Shown in pieces: positions 38,250-47,521 of a DNA stretch of 64,000 bases. Origin of the DNA: Elusimicrobiota bacterium (GTDB lineage Bacteria; Elusimicrobiota; Elusimicrobia; FEN-1173; JAKLIF01); the NCBI GenBank assembly GCA_022709755.1, contig JAKLIF010000001.1, positions 1 through 64,000 of the forward strand. The letters run 5' to 3'. A program made the position numbers and the translations under genes. Below the pieces are notes generated by a model, which saw only the letters and a program-made list of their open reading frames with translations, did not search any database and had not been told where the DNA came from. Position 1 is the stretch's first letter, and the number at the start of each line of letters is the position of its first letter.

Positions 38250-39341
38250 TTAGTGTTTTATGAAGCCGTGGATCAGGAAGTCATTACCGACCCGGCTGAT
38301 GGATGCTCCGGTGAGCCGCCAAGCGCTGGAAATGGCCGAGATTCCTGTCCCGGAAACCCATGATGGCGCCGCCTGTCCGCCGAATATCAACGGTGAAACA
38401 AACAGGTATAGCTCATCGATCATGTCTTGTGATAGAGCTATTTCAGTCAATTTTCCACCAGACTCTAAAAGAACATGATTTATACCAATTTTAAACAAAC
38501 TATTCATATAATGTTTAATGCTTTTTTCGCCATTCTTAATACTTAACTTTAATATTTGCGCACCATTTTGTTCCATGTTATATTGCGTTTTTTTGCTGAT
38601 CGATGAGCTGGTGACGATCCATGTAGGAGCTTTTGAATTGAAAATATTCAGGTCTTTTCGGAAGCCAAAGGCGTTCGAAAAAACGACCCGGATGGGGTCT
38701 CTTCCAAGGCCATGGCTGGTCAGGGAAGGGTCATCCCTGCGAACCGTCTCCCCCCCCACCAGAATCGCGTCTACTTGAGTCCTGAGGCGGTATCCGAAGG
38801 CCCTTGCTTCGGGCCCTGTGATCCACCTGGATTGGCCTGTCCGGGTGGCTGTCTTGCCATCCAGCGTGACCGCCGCCTTAAGGGTCACATAGGGTCTCTT
38901 TTTACGCTGGGCGGTCAGGAATACCCGGTTCAGGGATTCGGCCTCTTTTTGGAGTATCCCGGTGGTCACCCGGATACCGGCTTTTTGAAGGAGTCGGACA
39001 CCCCTTCCGGACACGGCCGGGTTAGGGTCTTTGACGGCCGCCACGACCCGGCGGATGCCGGACCCGATGACCAGATCGGTGCAGGGTGGGGTCTTCCCCC
39101 AGATGTTGCAGGGTTCCAGGTTGACGTAGAGGGTGGCTCCGCGGCTTTTGGCCCCGGCTTTTCGGATGGCTTCCACTTCGGCATGGGGTCCGCCGAACTG
39201 ATGGTGGTATCCTTCTCCGATGATCCGGCCATCCTTGACCAGGACGCAGCCGACCAGGGGGTTGGGATTGGCCCATCCGAGGCCTTTTTGGGCCAGGGAG
39301 AGGGCGCGCGCCATATAATGTTCGTCCGAATGGTTGTTCAT
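38250..39341 (-). CDS. ribD: Bifunctional pyrimidine deaminase/reductase
   Basis: 363 residues. N-terminal deaminase with zinc ligands in HAEVEAI and EPCNIWGKTPPC, NPNPLVGCVLV; C-terminal reductase with KAAVTLDGKTA, SRWITGPEAR and VLLESGGKL. Carries out the second and third riboflavin steps. Base composition shifts abruptly near the C-terminus: 38421-38600 is about 29% G+C by hand count, against roughly 60% on both sides, with A/T-ending codons (about residues 247-307). First gene of the rib operon, read from the promoter at 39381-39409. Confidence 0.96.
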   Translation of the reverse strand: MNNHSDEHYMARALSLAQKGLGWANPNPLVGCVLVKDGRIIGEGYHHQFGGPHAEVEAIRKAGAKSRGATLYVNLEPCNIWGKTPPCTDLVIGSGIRRVVAAVKDPNPAVSGRGVRLLQKAGIRVTTGILQKEAESLNRVFLTAQRKKRPYVTLKAAVTLDGKTATRTGQSRWITGPEARAFGYRLRTQVDAILVGGETVRRDDPSLTSHGLGRDPIRVVFSNAFGFRKDLNIFNSKAPTWIVTSSSISKKTQYNMEQNGAQILKLSIKNGEKSIKHYMNSLFKIGINHVLLESGGKLTEIALSQDMIDELYLFVSPLIFGGQAAPSWVSGTGISAISSAWRLTGASISRVGNDFLIHGFIKH

Positions 39342-39380
39342 CGTGCGATCGTGTCTTGGAGATTCTCGGAAAGCGCCAAA

Positions 39381-39409
39381 ATTCTATCTAATCCGGCCGT
39401 CGAAATCAA
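39381..39409 (-). promoter_or_regulatory. Sigma-70-type promoter of the rib operon
   Basis: Minus strand TTGATT (39404-39409), 17-bp spacer, TAGAAT (39381-39386). The -35 overlaps the stop of the upstream gene. Predicted start at about 39374 leaves a ~33-nt leader before ribD. There is no room for an FMN riboswitch. Confidence 0.6.
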
Positions 39410-40143
39410 CGAGAAGGGCGGGTCAATACTTTCCAGACGAAGAGAGGCAGGTGGGATATCCGGACGATGCGCCAGGGTTGCTGGAGGAAACGGAACATCC
39501 ATTCGAGTCCCATCCGTCTCATCCAGACGGGGGCCCGGCGGAGCCGGCCGGAGATCACGTCGAAACTCCCCCCCACGCCCATGGCCGCGTTGACGTTCAG
39601 CTGTGTCAGATGCCGACGGATCCATTTCTCCTGACGAGGCACGTCGAGTCCCACGAACAGCAGTTGGGCGCCGGATGAGGAGATGTCCTTGAGGACGCCG
39701 GGCAGGTCATCGTCTGAAAAATAACCGGACCGGTTCCCCGCGATCCGGAGCCCCGGATACCGTCGGGCGAGTTCTCTCGCCGTCTCTGCCGCAACCCCCG
39801 GCGCCGCGCCCAGGAGATAGACGGACCATCCCTTTCGGGCGGCGTCGTCGCAGAGCCGTAACATCAGGTCGATCCCCGGGATCTGTTCGGGCAGGGGGTT
39901 CCCCTGCCACCGGCCGGCCCAGAGGATCCCGGCGGAATCCGGGACCACGAGTTCGGCCCGACGGAACACGTCGGCCAGTTCCGGGTCCTTTTCCGCTTCC
40001 AGCAACATCAAGGAGTTGGCGGTGATGATCTGATCAGAGCGTTTCAGGAGGATGGATTCTTCGATCCGCGCGACCACGCGGTCGAACGGGATCGCATCGA
40101 CGGCAAAACCGAGGATGGCGGTGCGGTGATGATCGGGGGTCAT
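39406..40143 (-). CDS. WecG/TagA/CpsF-family glycosyltransferase (GT26)
   Basis: 245 residues. Typical motifs: TANSLMLLEAEKDPEL, VVPDSAGILWAG, IPGIDLMLRLCDDAARKG, YLLGAAPGVAAETA, and LLFVGLDVPRQEKWI, then MGVGGSFDVISGRLRRAPVWMRRMGLEWMFR. The family transfers ManNAc or ManNAcA to lipid-linked GlcNAc in teichoic-acid linkage units or enterobacterial common antigen. It fits the WecA-like initiating transferase gene at 60 kb. C-terminus ends in a membrane-associating basic/hydrophobic segment. 57 bp after smc. Confidence 0.93.
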   Translation of the reverse strand: MTPDHHRTAILGFAVDAIPFDRVVARIEESILLKRSDQIITANSLMLLEAEKDPELADVFRRAELVVPDSAGILWAGRWQGNPLPEQIPGIDLMLRLCDDAARKGWSVYLLGAAPGVAAETARELARRYPGLRIAGNRSGYFSDDDLPGVLKDISSSGAQLLFVGLDVPRQEKWIRRHLTQLNVNAAMGVGGSFDVISGRLRRAPVWMRRMGLEWMFRFLQQPWRIVRISHLPLFVWKVLTRPSR

Positions 40144-40200
40144 GCGCGGCCTGAAAAAGAGGGACGGAGGCCTTTCAAGGGAGACAGCGGCGGCGAAAGA

Positions 40201-43200
40201 TTAGACGGAGGCTTTCTCCTCCGATTTTTTCGCCAAGGACGCTTCCGTGCGGGCGATCCGCTGGGCTTCCGCTTCGGCGGCGGCGCCTTCCCGTTTGAAC
40301 CGGGCCGACAGGATTTTGGAGACCCCGACGGTCTCCATGGTCACGCCGTAGAAGACGTCGGCGGCTTCCATGGACCGCTTGTTGTGCGTCAGCATGAGGA
40401 ACTGCGATTTCTGGGAGAACACCTTGACCATGTTGACGAACCTCAACACGTTGTTGTCGTCGAGCGGGGCGTCCACCTCGTCCATGATGGCGAACGGCGA
40501 CGGACGCACCATGAAGAACGCGAACAGCAGGGCGACGGCCGACATGGCTTTCTCTCCTCCCGACAGGAGGCTGATGTTCTGCAGTTTCTTTCCCGGCGGC
40601 TGGGCGAAGATGTCGATGCCGGTGTTCAGTAGGTCGGTTTCGTCGGTGAAACGCAGGTCCGCCTCGCCCCCTTCGAACAGTTGGGCGAAGATGGTCTTGA
40701 AGTTCTCCCGGACCCGGTCGAACGTCTCGCGGAAGCTTTCCCGCGTGGTGCCGTTGATCTTCTGGATGACCTGCTGAAGGTCGTCTTTCGCCTTCAGGAT
40801 GTCCTGTTGTTGGGACAGGAGGAAGTTGTAACGTTCCTCCAATTGGGTGTGCTCTTCCGGGGCGGCCAGGTTGATGGGGCCCATGCTCTCGATCCGGCGT
40901 CGCAGGCGTTCCAGCTCCTGCACGTTGACGTCGGCGGTGGGCATGCCGTACAGGTTCTGGGCCTCCAGCGGTTCCACGCTGTATTTCGTCTTCATCTGGG
41001 AGGAGCAGGTGTCCCGGCGGATGTCGGAATGGGACCGCGTCAGTTTCTTCTCGTGCAGCTGGTTCTGGAGGTTTTCCCTCTCCTCGCGCAGCTGGTTGAG
41101 CGCGGTCTCTTCCTGTGTCAGCCGGTCCTGAAGGGCCTGCCGTTCCCGATGCAGGGCTTCGAGGTCCTGGTCCATGACCTTCCGTTGATCCAATTCGGCC
41201 TTGATGTCCTGCTCGCCCTGGGTTTCGATGGCGCGTTGTTCCTCCACGCGTTCGCCGGAGGTGGCCCGTTCCTGTCTCTTCGCCGTGAGGGATGACTGCA
41301 GGGTGTCGAGGTCGGACCGGCAGGCGGACAACTGTTTCTCGTTCCACTGGACCCGTTCCTGCTGCCCCGCGGCGCGTTCTTTCACGACGGCCAATTCCGA
41401 GGCGGCTTGGGAGGTCTTCTGTTGTTGTTCGGCCAGAGCGGCTTGGAGGACCTGCCATTCGTCCCGCACGCTCTGCGTGTCGGTCTCCAGGGTCTGCAGG
41501 TCCCGGATCATGGCGGTCACTTTCTCCTCGGCGGATCTCTGGTCCCCTTCGATGGTGCGGATGTCGTTGTCGGTCAGGGCCAGTCCGTCGGTGAGGAGCG
41601 TGATCTCCCGTTGAGAGTTCTCAAGGTTCTGACGGGTGACTCCCGCCTCGATCTTCAGCGGATCGTGGGTGTTCTTGAGGGCGTCGAATTCCGCGGTCAG
41701 GGCCTGTTTCTGTCCGGCGAGTTCGGTCCGGCGGTTCTGGATGTTCTCCATCTCTTGTCGGAGCCGCGAGATCTCGTCCTCGATGTTCTTCCGTTGGAAC
41801 GGATCCGTGTAATCGGTGGCGGTCTGTCCCGCGGGAGAGGAGAGGGACGCTCCTCCCTCGATGATGCCTTCGCCGTAGAGCGCGTTGCCGGCCACCAGCC
41901 AGTCGCTGACCAGCAGGCGGAGCGCAGGTTCGAAATGAGGGTCGCACTGGATCAGATTCATCACCGGGCGTTCACCCTGCAGTCCGGACTGTCTGAACTG
42001 GTCGGTGCGCGGAGGGATGCGGTCCAACACCAGGAACCGCACGCGGCCGTTGTTCTGTTCTTCGAGGAAACGGATGGCGGCCTGGGCGTCTTCCAGCGTG
42101 TCGGCGATGAGGTCGGTCAGGTGGGCGCCGAGCACTTGGCGGACCACCGGCTGGTCCGGTTCCGAGACTTGGATGATCTTCCCGAGAGGTCCGTGGATGC
42201 CGCGGAAATTGGACGAGATCAGCGTGCGCGCTCCCAAGGCGTAGGGGTCGTTCTGTTCCCGTTCCAGATGCGCGTCCAGCGTGGCTTTCGTTTGAAAATA
42301 GCGTTCCTGCCCCTGGGCGTAGGCGCGTTGGGCCTCCTCTTCCTGCCGGGAGACGTCCTGGATCTGGTCCGAGAGATTCTTCTGTTGTTCCCCCACTTTC
42401 TGCAGGAGCTGGTCTTTGTCGACCAGGTCTCGCTGAAGGGTTTCGATCGTGGGGAGGAGGGCCGCTTTCTTCTCCTCGGATTTCGCCTTTTCCTTGAGGA
42501 GCGATTTCAGGTCGCTGTCGAGGCGGGTCAGCCGCGACTGTTCCGCGGCGATGTCGTTCTGCAGTTTCATGTGCTGCTGGGTCTTTTCCCAGACGCGCGT
42601 GTCGAAGGCCTTGTTCTGCTGGGCCATCTCGTTCTGCCGGTTGAGCAGTTCCTGATGGCACTGTTCCGCCCGGCCCAAGACCTGTTGGATCTCGTCGGCC
42701 GTCTTCTTCTCGGCGTCGAGGGCTCCCTGGAGTTGGACGGCGCTCTGTTCCAGTCCCTGGATGCGGGTCTCCGACTGGGCGATCTCCTGGTCCAGCGTCA
42801 CGTCGCGGGAGAGGATCTCCTGGACCCGTTCGCGCGCGGTCTGGATGCGGTGTTCGGCCAGCTTGATGCGCCCGTCCACTTCGGAGATCTGGCTGTTGAG
42901 GGCCACCAGGCGTTTTTCCTGGTCGGTGTCGGTCACTTTCAATTCGGACAGGGAGACTTCGTGCTGGGTGAGGGAGGTGGATTTCTGCTGGACCGTGTCT
43001 TCCAGCCCGTGGATCTCTCCGTCCAGGACTTTGATCTGTTCGTCGAGCTGGTTGATGTCCCAGAGCCAGTGGGCGATCTCCATGTTCTTCAGGTCGTCCT
43101 GCATCTTCTGATATTGGCGGGCTTTGCGCACGGCGGCTTCCAATTTGTCCATCTGGTCGCGGGTCATGGTGATGACGTCGGCCAGGCGGTCCATGTCGAT

Positions 43201-43755
43201 CTGGATGCGTTCGAGTTTCCGCAGGGCTTCTTCGCGCCGGGCCTTGTATTTGGAGACGCCCGCCGCTTCTTCGAAAAGTTCACGCCGTTCTTCCGGTTTG
43301 GCCTCCATGATGTAGGCCACGCGGCCCTGTTCCATGATGGAGTAGCCGGAATCGCCGATGCCGGTGTCCAGGAACAGGTCGCGGATGTCTTTGAGACGGC
43401 ACGGGGTGCCGTTGAGATAATATTCGGATTCCCCCGACCGGAACAGCCGGCGGGTCACGGTGACTTCGGAATAATCGATGGGGAGCGTGTTGGTGGAATT
43501 GTCGAAGGTCAACGACACTTCCGACAGGTTGGTGGCCGGGCGGTTGGCGGACCCGTTGAAGATGACGTCGAGCAGGACGCGTGAGCGGAGTGACTTGGCA
43601 GACATCTCCCCCAGGCACCATCGGATCGCATCGACGATATTGGATTTTCCGCATCCGTTCGGTCCGACGATCGCCGCGATGCCCGGCTCGAACTCCAAAC
43701 GAGTCTTATCCGCAAATGATTTGAAACCAACCATTTCAAGTCGTTTTAAGTACAT
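40201..43755 (-). CDS. smc: Chromosome partition protein SMC
   Basis: 1,184 residues, full length. N-terminal ABC half with Walker A GPNGCGKS (31-38), long coiled coil, hinge around residues 510-660 (GRVRFLVLDRIPPRT, LVAGNALYGEGI), second coiled coil, and C-terminal half with signature LLSGGEKAMSAVALLFA and Walker B AIMDEVDAPLDDNNV. Forms the condensin core that organises the chromosome. Has its own near-consensus promoter; possible read-through into the wecG-like gene. Confidence 0.98.
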   Translation of the reverse strand: MYLKRLEMVGFKSFADKTRLEFEPGIAAIVGPNGCGKSNIVDAIRWCLGEMSAKSLRSRVLLDVIFNGSANRPATNLSEVSLTFDNSTNTLPIDYSEVTVTRRLFRSGESEYYLNGTPCRLKDIRDLFLDTGIGDSGYSIMEQGRVAYIMEAKPEERRELFEEAAGVSKYKARREEALRKLERIQIDMDRLADVITMTRDQMDKLEAAVRKARQYQKMQDDLKNMEIAHWLWDINQLDEQIKVLDGEIHGLEDTVQQKSTSLTQHEVSLSELKVTDTDQEKRLVALNSQISEVDGRIKLAEHRIQTARERVQEILSRDVTLDQEIAQSETRIQGLEQSAVQLQGALDAEKKTADEIQQVLGRAEQCHQELLNRQNEMAQQNKAFDTRVWEKTQQHMKLQNDIAAEQSRLTRLDSDLKSLLKEKAKSEEKKAALLPTIETLQRDLVDKDQLLQKVGEQQKNLSDQIQDVSRQEEEAQRAYAQGQERYFQTKATLDAHLEREQNDPYALGARTLISSNFRGIHGPLGKIIQVSEPDQPVVRQVLGAHLTDLIADTLEDAQAAIRFLEEQNNGRVRFLVLDRIPPRTDQFRQSGLQGERPVMNLIQCDPHFEPALRLLVSDWLVAGNALYGEGIIEGGASLSSPAGQTATDYTDPFQRKNIEDEISRLRQEMENIQNRRTELAGQKQALTAEFDALKNTHDPLKIEAGVTRQNLENSQREITLLTDGLALTDNDIRTIEGDQRSAEEKVTAMIRDLQTLETDTQSVRDEWQVLQAALAEQQQKTSQAASELAVVKERAAGQQERVQWNEKQLSACRSDLDTLQSSLTAKRQERATSGERVEEQRAIETQGEQDIKAELDQRKVMDQDLEALHRERQALQDRLTQEETALNQLREERENLQNQLHEKKLTRSHSDIRRDTCSSQMKTKYSVEPLEAQNLYGMPTADVNVQELERLRRRIESMGPINLAAPEEHTQLEERYNFLLSQQQDILKAKDDLQQVIQKINGTTRESFRETFDRVRENFKTIFAQLFEGGEADLRFTDETDLLNTGIDIFAQPPGKKLQNISLLSGGEKAMSAVALLFAFFMVRPSPFAIMDEVDAPLDDNNVLRFVNMVKVFSQKSQFLMLTHNKRSMEAADVFYGVTMETVGVSKILSARFKREGAAAEAEAQRIARTEASLAKKSEEKASV

Positions 43756-43802
43756 CTTTTGCCATCCTTTTACATATAAGGTTATCTTCTGCCAAGCGTT
43801 AT

Positions 43803-43830
43803 ATTGTATAAAAAGATATCAATTTGTCAA
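43803..43830 (-). promoter_or_regulatory. smc: Sigma-70 promoter of smc
   Basis: Minus strand TTGACA (43825-43830), 16-bp spacer, TACAAT (43803-43808), in an A+T-rich stretch. Predicted start about 43796, a 41-nt leader carrying AAAGGATGG as ribosome-binding site. Confidence 0.75.
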
Positions 43831-43908
43831 CAATGTATTTTATCCACATCAACTCACAGGGGCTTTAAATCGATTAAAAACGGTTTAAACGGAGTGGGCG
43901 AGCAATAA

Positions 43909-43946
43909 AAAACCCCCTCTCAATGACGGATCATTAAGAGGGGGTC
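43909..43946 (-). terminator. Rho-independent terminator of the fab operon
   Basis: Minus strand ACCCCCTCTTAATGA, short loop TCCG, TCATTGAGAGGGGGT, then TTTTTT. The long near-perfect stem and T-run lie 17 nt after the acyl-CoA dehydrogenase stop. Confidence 0.93.
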
Positions 43947-43962
43947 TGAAGGATGGAGATGC

Positions 43963-45192
43963 TTATTCTTTGTTGGCGGCGAGTTCCTTCGTCACCATCG
44001 CGCCGATCTCGTTGCGCTGGATGTGGTTGGCGCCTTCGTAGATCTGCGTGATCTTGGCGTCGCGCATGTATTTCTCCACCGGGAAATCGCGCATGTAGCC
44101 GATCCCCCCGCAGAGTTGCACGGCGTCCGTGGACACTTTCATGGCCATGTCGGAACAGTAGAGTTTCACCATGGCGGATTCTTTCGTCCACCGTTTGTCG
44201 GAGACTTTCTTCAGCTCCTCATACACCGACTTGCCGGATTTCTCGGAGTTCTGCATGGCGGGCACGAGGTCCTTGTCCATGGCGCGGGTGACGGAGTAGA
44301 GCAGGGCGCGGCCCGCTTCGATGGCGGTGGCCATGTCGGCCACCAGATGCTGGGACGATTGGAACGACAGGATCGTCTGTCCGAACTGGCGTCGGATGTG
44401 GGCGTAATGGACGGCTTCGTCATACGCTCCCTGGGCGATGCCCAGGGCCTGCGCGGCCACGCCGGGACGGGAGATGTCGAAGGTGGCCTGCGCCACGAAG
44501 AGTCCCTGCCCTTCTTTTCCGAGGATGTTGGCCTTCGGGATTCGGCAATTGTCGAACACCAGTTCATACGTGTGGCTGGCGCGGATGCCCATCTTGGTCT
44601 CTTTCTTGCCGAAGGTGAACCCCTTGGTCCCTTTTTCAACCACGAAGCAGGACACGCCGCGGGCGCCGCGGGACGGGTTGGTGGTGGCGAAGATGGAATA
44701 GATCTCGGCCACTTCCCCGTTGCTGCAGAAGGATTTCACCCCGTTGAGCACGTAATGGTCTCCGTCCAGTTTGGCGGTCGCTTTCATGGACGTGGCGTCG
44801 GACCCGGCTTCCGGTTCCGTGATGGCGAAGGCGGCCAGTTTCTTGCCGGTGGCGATGTCGGTGAGCCATTTTTTCTTCTGTTCGGGGTTTCCGAAAAGAA
44901 GGATCGGGAAGGTTCCCAGCGCGGTGGCCGCCAGGGAGAGCGAGATGCCTCCACAGGCGCGGGACAGTTCTTCAACGGCCAGCACCAGTTCGAATCCGCC
45001 GCCGCCCAGCCCGCCGTATTCCGTCGGGAGGTAGACGCCGAACAGGTCCGCCTTGCGGATCTCGTCGACGACGGGCCACGGGAACTCTTCGGTGGCGTCA
45101 TAATGTTCGCGCACGGGTTTGATCTTCTTGACTGCCACTTCGCGGGCCGTGTCGATGATGGCCTGCTGTTCTTCGGTGAGAAAGTAATTCAC
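43963..45192 (-). CDS. Acyl-CoA dehydrogenase
   Basis: 409 residues, about 25 longer than the usual ~380. Full ACAD fold: N-terminal helical domain, AFAITEPEAGSDATSMKATA for FAD/substrate binding, QLCGGIGYMRDFPVEKYMRDAKITQ near the end, and catalytic Glu in IYEGANHIQR. Extra length lies in a Lys/Ser-rich stretch near residue 310 (MDKDLVPAMQNSEKSGKS). Introduces the alpha-beta double bond into an acyl-CoA. GTG start with GGGAGG. It is the last gene of a fatty-acid synthesis operon, odd for a catabolic enzyme; it may act in reverse, on acyl-ACP, or in lipid turnover. Confidence 0.95.
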   Translation of the reverse strand: MNYFLTEEQQAIIDTAREVAVKKIKPVREHYDATEEFPWPVVDEIRKADLFGVYLPTEYGGLGGGGFELVLAVEELSRACGGISLSLAATALGTFPILLFGNPEQKKKWLTDIATGKKLAAFAITEPEAGSDATSMKATAKLDGDHYVLNGVKSFCSNGEVAEIYSIFATTNPSRGARGVSCFVVEKGTKGFTFGKKETKMGIRASHTYELVFDNCRIPKANILGKEGQGLFVAQATFDISRPGVAAQALGIAQGAYDEAVHYAHIRRQFGQTILSFQSSQHLVADMATAIEAGRALLYSVTRAMDKDLVPAMQNSEKSGKSVYEELKKVSDKRWTKESAMVKLYCSDMAMKVSTDAVQLCGGIGYMRDFPVEKYMRDAKITQIYEGANHIQRNEIGAMVTKELAANKE

Positions 45193-45207
45193 GGTATCCT
45201 CCCTGAG

Positions 45208-45912
45208 TTATTGCAATTCCGATTTCGGAATCCGCTTGTTTTTTAACTGCCGGACCGCCATCAGCGCGGCGGCCTGTTCTGCCTGTTTCTTGGAGTGTCC
45301 CTCGCCCTGTCCCAATACGAACCGGCGGAGGCGCACTTCCATCAGAAAAGTCTTGTCGTGGTCGGGGCCGGATTCGGAGATGAGCACATACTGCGGCGGG
45401 ATCTTGTACTTTTTCTGGATGATCTCCTGCAGCTTGCTCTTGTAGTCCGTCTCGACGATGCGTTTCTTCTTGGCCAAGCGCCGCACGATGAACCGCTGGG
45501 CGATCGGGAATCCGGCGTCGAGGAAGATGGCCCCCAGGATCGATTCGAACGCGTTGGCCAGGATGCTGTCCCTCGTGCGTCCGCCGGTGGCTTCTTCCCC
45601 GGAACTCATCTTGACGTATTTCCCCAGATCCAGTTCCTTGGCCCAGGTCACCAGGGTGGCCCGCGAGACCAACAGGGACTTCAGCTTGGAGAGGCGCCCC
45701 TCGTCGTCGTCCTCATACCGCTTGAAGAGGTAATGGGCCACGGCCAGGGCCAACACGCTGTCTCCGAGGAACTCCAACCGCTCGTTATGGCTCTTCCCCG
45801 GGTTCTCGACGGCGCAAGATTTGTGCGTCAGCGCCTCTTCGAGCCACTTCTTGTTCTTGAAATGGAGCCGTATCCGTCTCTCGAAAGCTTCCGGCGATTC
45901 GGCGGTCTCCAT
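45208..45912 (-). CDS. rnc: Ribonuclease III
   Basis: 234 residues from the ATG at 45912; the frame is open further upstream through fabF, but that is a shadow. Signature NERLEFLGDSVLALAVAHYLF (44-63) with the catalytic acidic residues, second acidic cluster at ILANAFESILGAIFLDAG, and a C-terminal dsRNA-binding domain (YKSKLQEIIQKKYKIPPQY, GEGHSKKQAEQAAALMA). Processes rRNA and structured mRNA. Five bp after fabF, a common acpP-fabF-rnc order. Confidence 0.98.
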   Translation of the reverse strand: METAESPEAFERRIRLHFKNKKWLEEALTHKSCAVENPGKSHNERLEFLGDSVLALAVAHYLFKRYEDDDEGRLSKLKSLLVSRATLVTWAKELDLGKYVKMSSGEEATGGRTRDSILANAFESILGAIFLDAGFPIAQRFIVRRLAKKKRIVETDYKSKLQEIIQKKYKIPPQYVLISESGPDHDKTFLMEVRLRRFVLGQGEGHSKKQAEQAAALMAVRQLKNKRIPKSELQ

Positions 45913-45917
45913 GGGGT

Positions 45918-47165
45918 TTATGCGGTGTATTTTTTGACGACCACGGCGGCGTTGTGTCCGCCGAAACCCAGCGAGTTGGAGAGCGCGCAGGTGATCTTTC
46001 CCGGCCGCGCCTTGTTGGGCACGTAGTCCAGGTCGCATTCCGGATCGGGGGTCTCGTAGTTGATGGTCGGGTGGATGAGGTCGTTCTCCATGGACAACAG
46101 CGTGGCGATCAGTTCCACGGCTCCCGCGGCGCCGAGCAGGTGGCCCGTCATGGATTTGGTCGACGAGATCGGGATGCGTTTGGCATGCTCTCCGAAGACG
46201 ATCTTGATGGCCAGCGTCTCCGTCTTGTCGTTGAGCTGGGTGGAGGTGCCGTGCGCGTTGATGTAGTCGACTTCCGTGGGTTTCACGCCGGCGTCTTCCA
46301 GGGCCATGCGCATGGCGCGCGTGGCGGAAAGCGCTTCCGGATGGGGCGCCGTGATGTGATAGGCGTCGTCGGTGGCGCCGAACCCGGCCAGCTCTCCGTA
46401 AATGTGAGCGCCGCGGGCTTTGGCGTGTTCTTCAGTTTCGAGCACGAGCACTCCGGCCCCTTCTCCCATCACGAATCCGGACCGTTTGGCGTCGAAGGGA
46501 CGGCTGGATTTCTCGGGGCAGTCGTTGAAATCGGCCGTCAGGGCGCGGGCCTGGCAGAACCCGGCCACGCCCAGGGGCGTGGTGGCGGATTCGGTCCCCC
46601 CCGCCAGGATGACGTCGGCGTCTCCGTAACGCAGATGCCGGAGCGCGGCTCCCAACGCATGGTTGGAGGTGGCGCAGGCGGACGACACGGAGTAGTTGAT
46701 GCCCATCAGTCCGTGTTCGATGGCGATCTCTCCCGGCGCGATGTTCGTGATCAGCATGGGGATGAGGAACGGGGAAACCCGCTTGGGGCCTTTCTCGAGG
46801 AGCACTTTGTGTTCCGCTTCGATGGTCGGCAGTCCGCCGATCCCGGAACCGACGATGACGCCGATGCGCTCCCGGTTCTCCTTGGTGAAATCCAGCTTGG
46901 CGTCTTCCACCGCCATCTTGGCGGCCGCCAGGGCGAAATGGGTGAACCGGTCCATCCGCCGCGCTTTCTTCTTGTCGACATAGAGTTCGGGATTGAAGTT
47001 CTTGACCTCGGCGTCGATCTGCGTCGGATACGCCGACGGGTCGAAGAAGGTGATGCGGCCGAATCCGGGCCGCCCGTTCTTCAGCCCGTCCCAATACTCG
47101 TCCTTGCCGATGCCGATGGGGGTGACAGGTCCCATGCCCGTGATGACAATGCGATTTTTATTCAT
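45918..47165 (-). CDS. fabF: 3-oxoacyl-ACP synthase II
   Basis: 415 residues. Thiolase-fold condensing enzyme with catalytic C164 (SSACATSNHA), first His in NAHGTSTQLNDKTE and second in SMTGHLLGAAGAVE, and the C-terminal NSLGFGGHNAAVV. Elongates acyl-ACP with malonyl-ACP. Start taken at ATG 47165; a TTG 30 nt upstream is in frame. A long hairpin separates it from acpP. Confidence 0.98.
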   Translation of the reverse strand: MNKNRIVITGMGPVTPIGIGKDEYWDGLKNGRPGFGRITFFDPSAYPTQIDAEVKNFNPELYVDKKKARRMDRFTHFALAAAKMAVEDAKLDFTKENRERIGVIVGSGIGGLPTIEAEHKVLLEKGPKRVSPFLIPMLITNIAPGEIAIEHGLMGINYSVSSACATSNHALGAALRHLRYGDADVILAGGTESATTPLGVAGFCQARALTADFNDCPEKSSRPFDAKRSGFVMGEGAGVLVLETEEHAKARGAHIYGELAGFGATDDAYHITAPHPEALSATRAMRMALEDAGVKPTEVDYINAHGTSTQLNDKTETLAIKIVFGEHAKRIPISSTKSMTGHLLGAAGAVELIATLLSMENDLIHPTINYETPDPECDLDYVPNKARPGKITCALSNSLGFGGHNAAVVVKKYTA

Positions 47166-47187
47166 GGTCGTGTGTGAGTGAAATTGG

Positions 47188-47224
47188 AACCCCAAACAGA
47201 AGAGGATGTCTCCTGTTTGGGGTT
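47188..47224 (-). promoter_or_regulatory. Perfect 12-bp hairpin between acpP and fabF
   Basis: AACCCCAAACAG and CTGTTTGGGGTT form a perfect 12-bp stem around a 13-nt loop, 16 nt after the acpP stop. No T-run follows in the direction of transcription, so it is more likely an mRNA stabiliser or processing site that keeps acpP mRNA abundant, or a leaky terminator. The stem is close to the fabF start and could also mask it. Confidence 0.7.
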
Positions 47225-47240
47225 ATATGTGTCTGTCGGA

Positions 47241-47480
47241 TTATTTCTTGTGCGACTTGATGTAATCGACAGCCTGTCCGACGGTCTGGATCTTCTCCGC
47301 GTCTTCGTCCGGGATCTCCATGTCGAAGGCCTCTTCCAAGGCCATGACCAGTTCCACGGTGTCCAGAGAATCGGCTCCCAGATCGTTCACAAAGGATGCC
47401 TCTATTTTGACTTCATCGGCATTCACGCCGAGTTGTTCCACGATGATTCCTTTTACTTTGGTCTCAATGTCGTCAGCCAC
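47241..47480 (-). CDS. acpP: Acyl carrier protein
   Basis: 79 residues, four-helix ACP with the phosphopantetheine serine S38 in [15 protein letters not shown] start preceded by AAGGAGGT, the strongest ribosome-binding site of the operon, fitting the high ACP need. The 100-bp spacer before it also contains an imperfect hairpin. Confidence 0.98.
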   Translation of the reverse strand: MADDIETKVKGIIVEQLGVNADEVKIEASFVNDLGADSLDTVELVMALEEAFDMEIPDEDAEKIQTVGQAVDYIKSHKK

Positions 47481-47521
47481 GATACAACCTCCTTGTGTTT
47501 TGCTAGATAGAGCCAGTGGCC

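Noticed and set aside
39342-39405. FMN riboswitch before ribD
   Set aside because: The gap is only 64 bp and is occupied by a promoter; no RFN-like conserved segments were seen here or before ribBA and ribE.
41407-43584. Plus-strand frame of 725 codons opposite smc
   Set aside because: Antisense to a full-length conserved SMC; composition is typical of a coiled-coil shadow.
45913-46038. N-terminal extension of RNase III
   Set aside because: Lies in the 3' end of fabF in another frame; the RNase III N-terminus fits ATG 45912.
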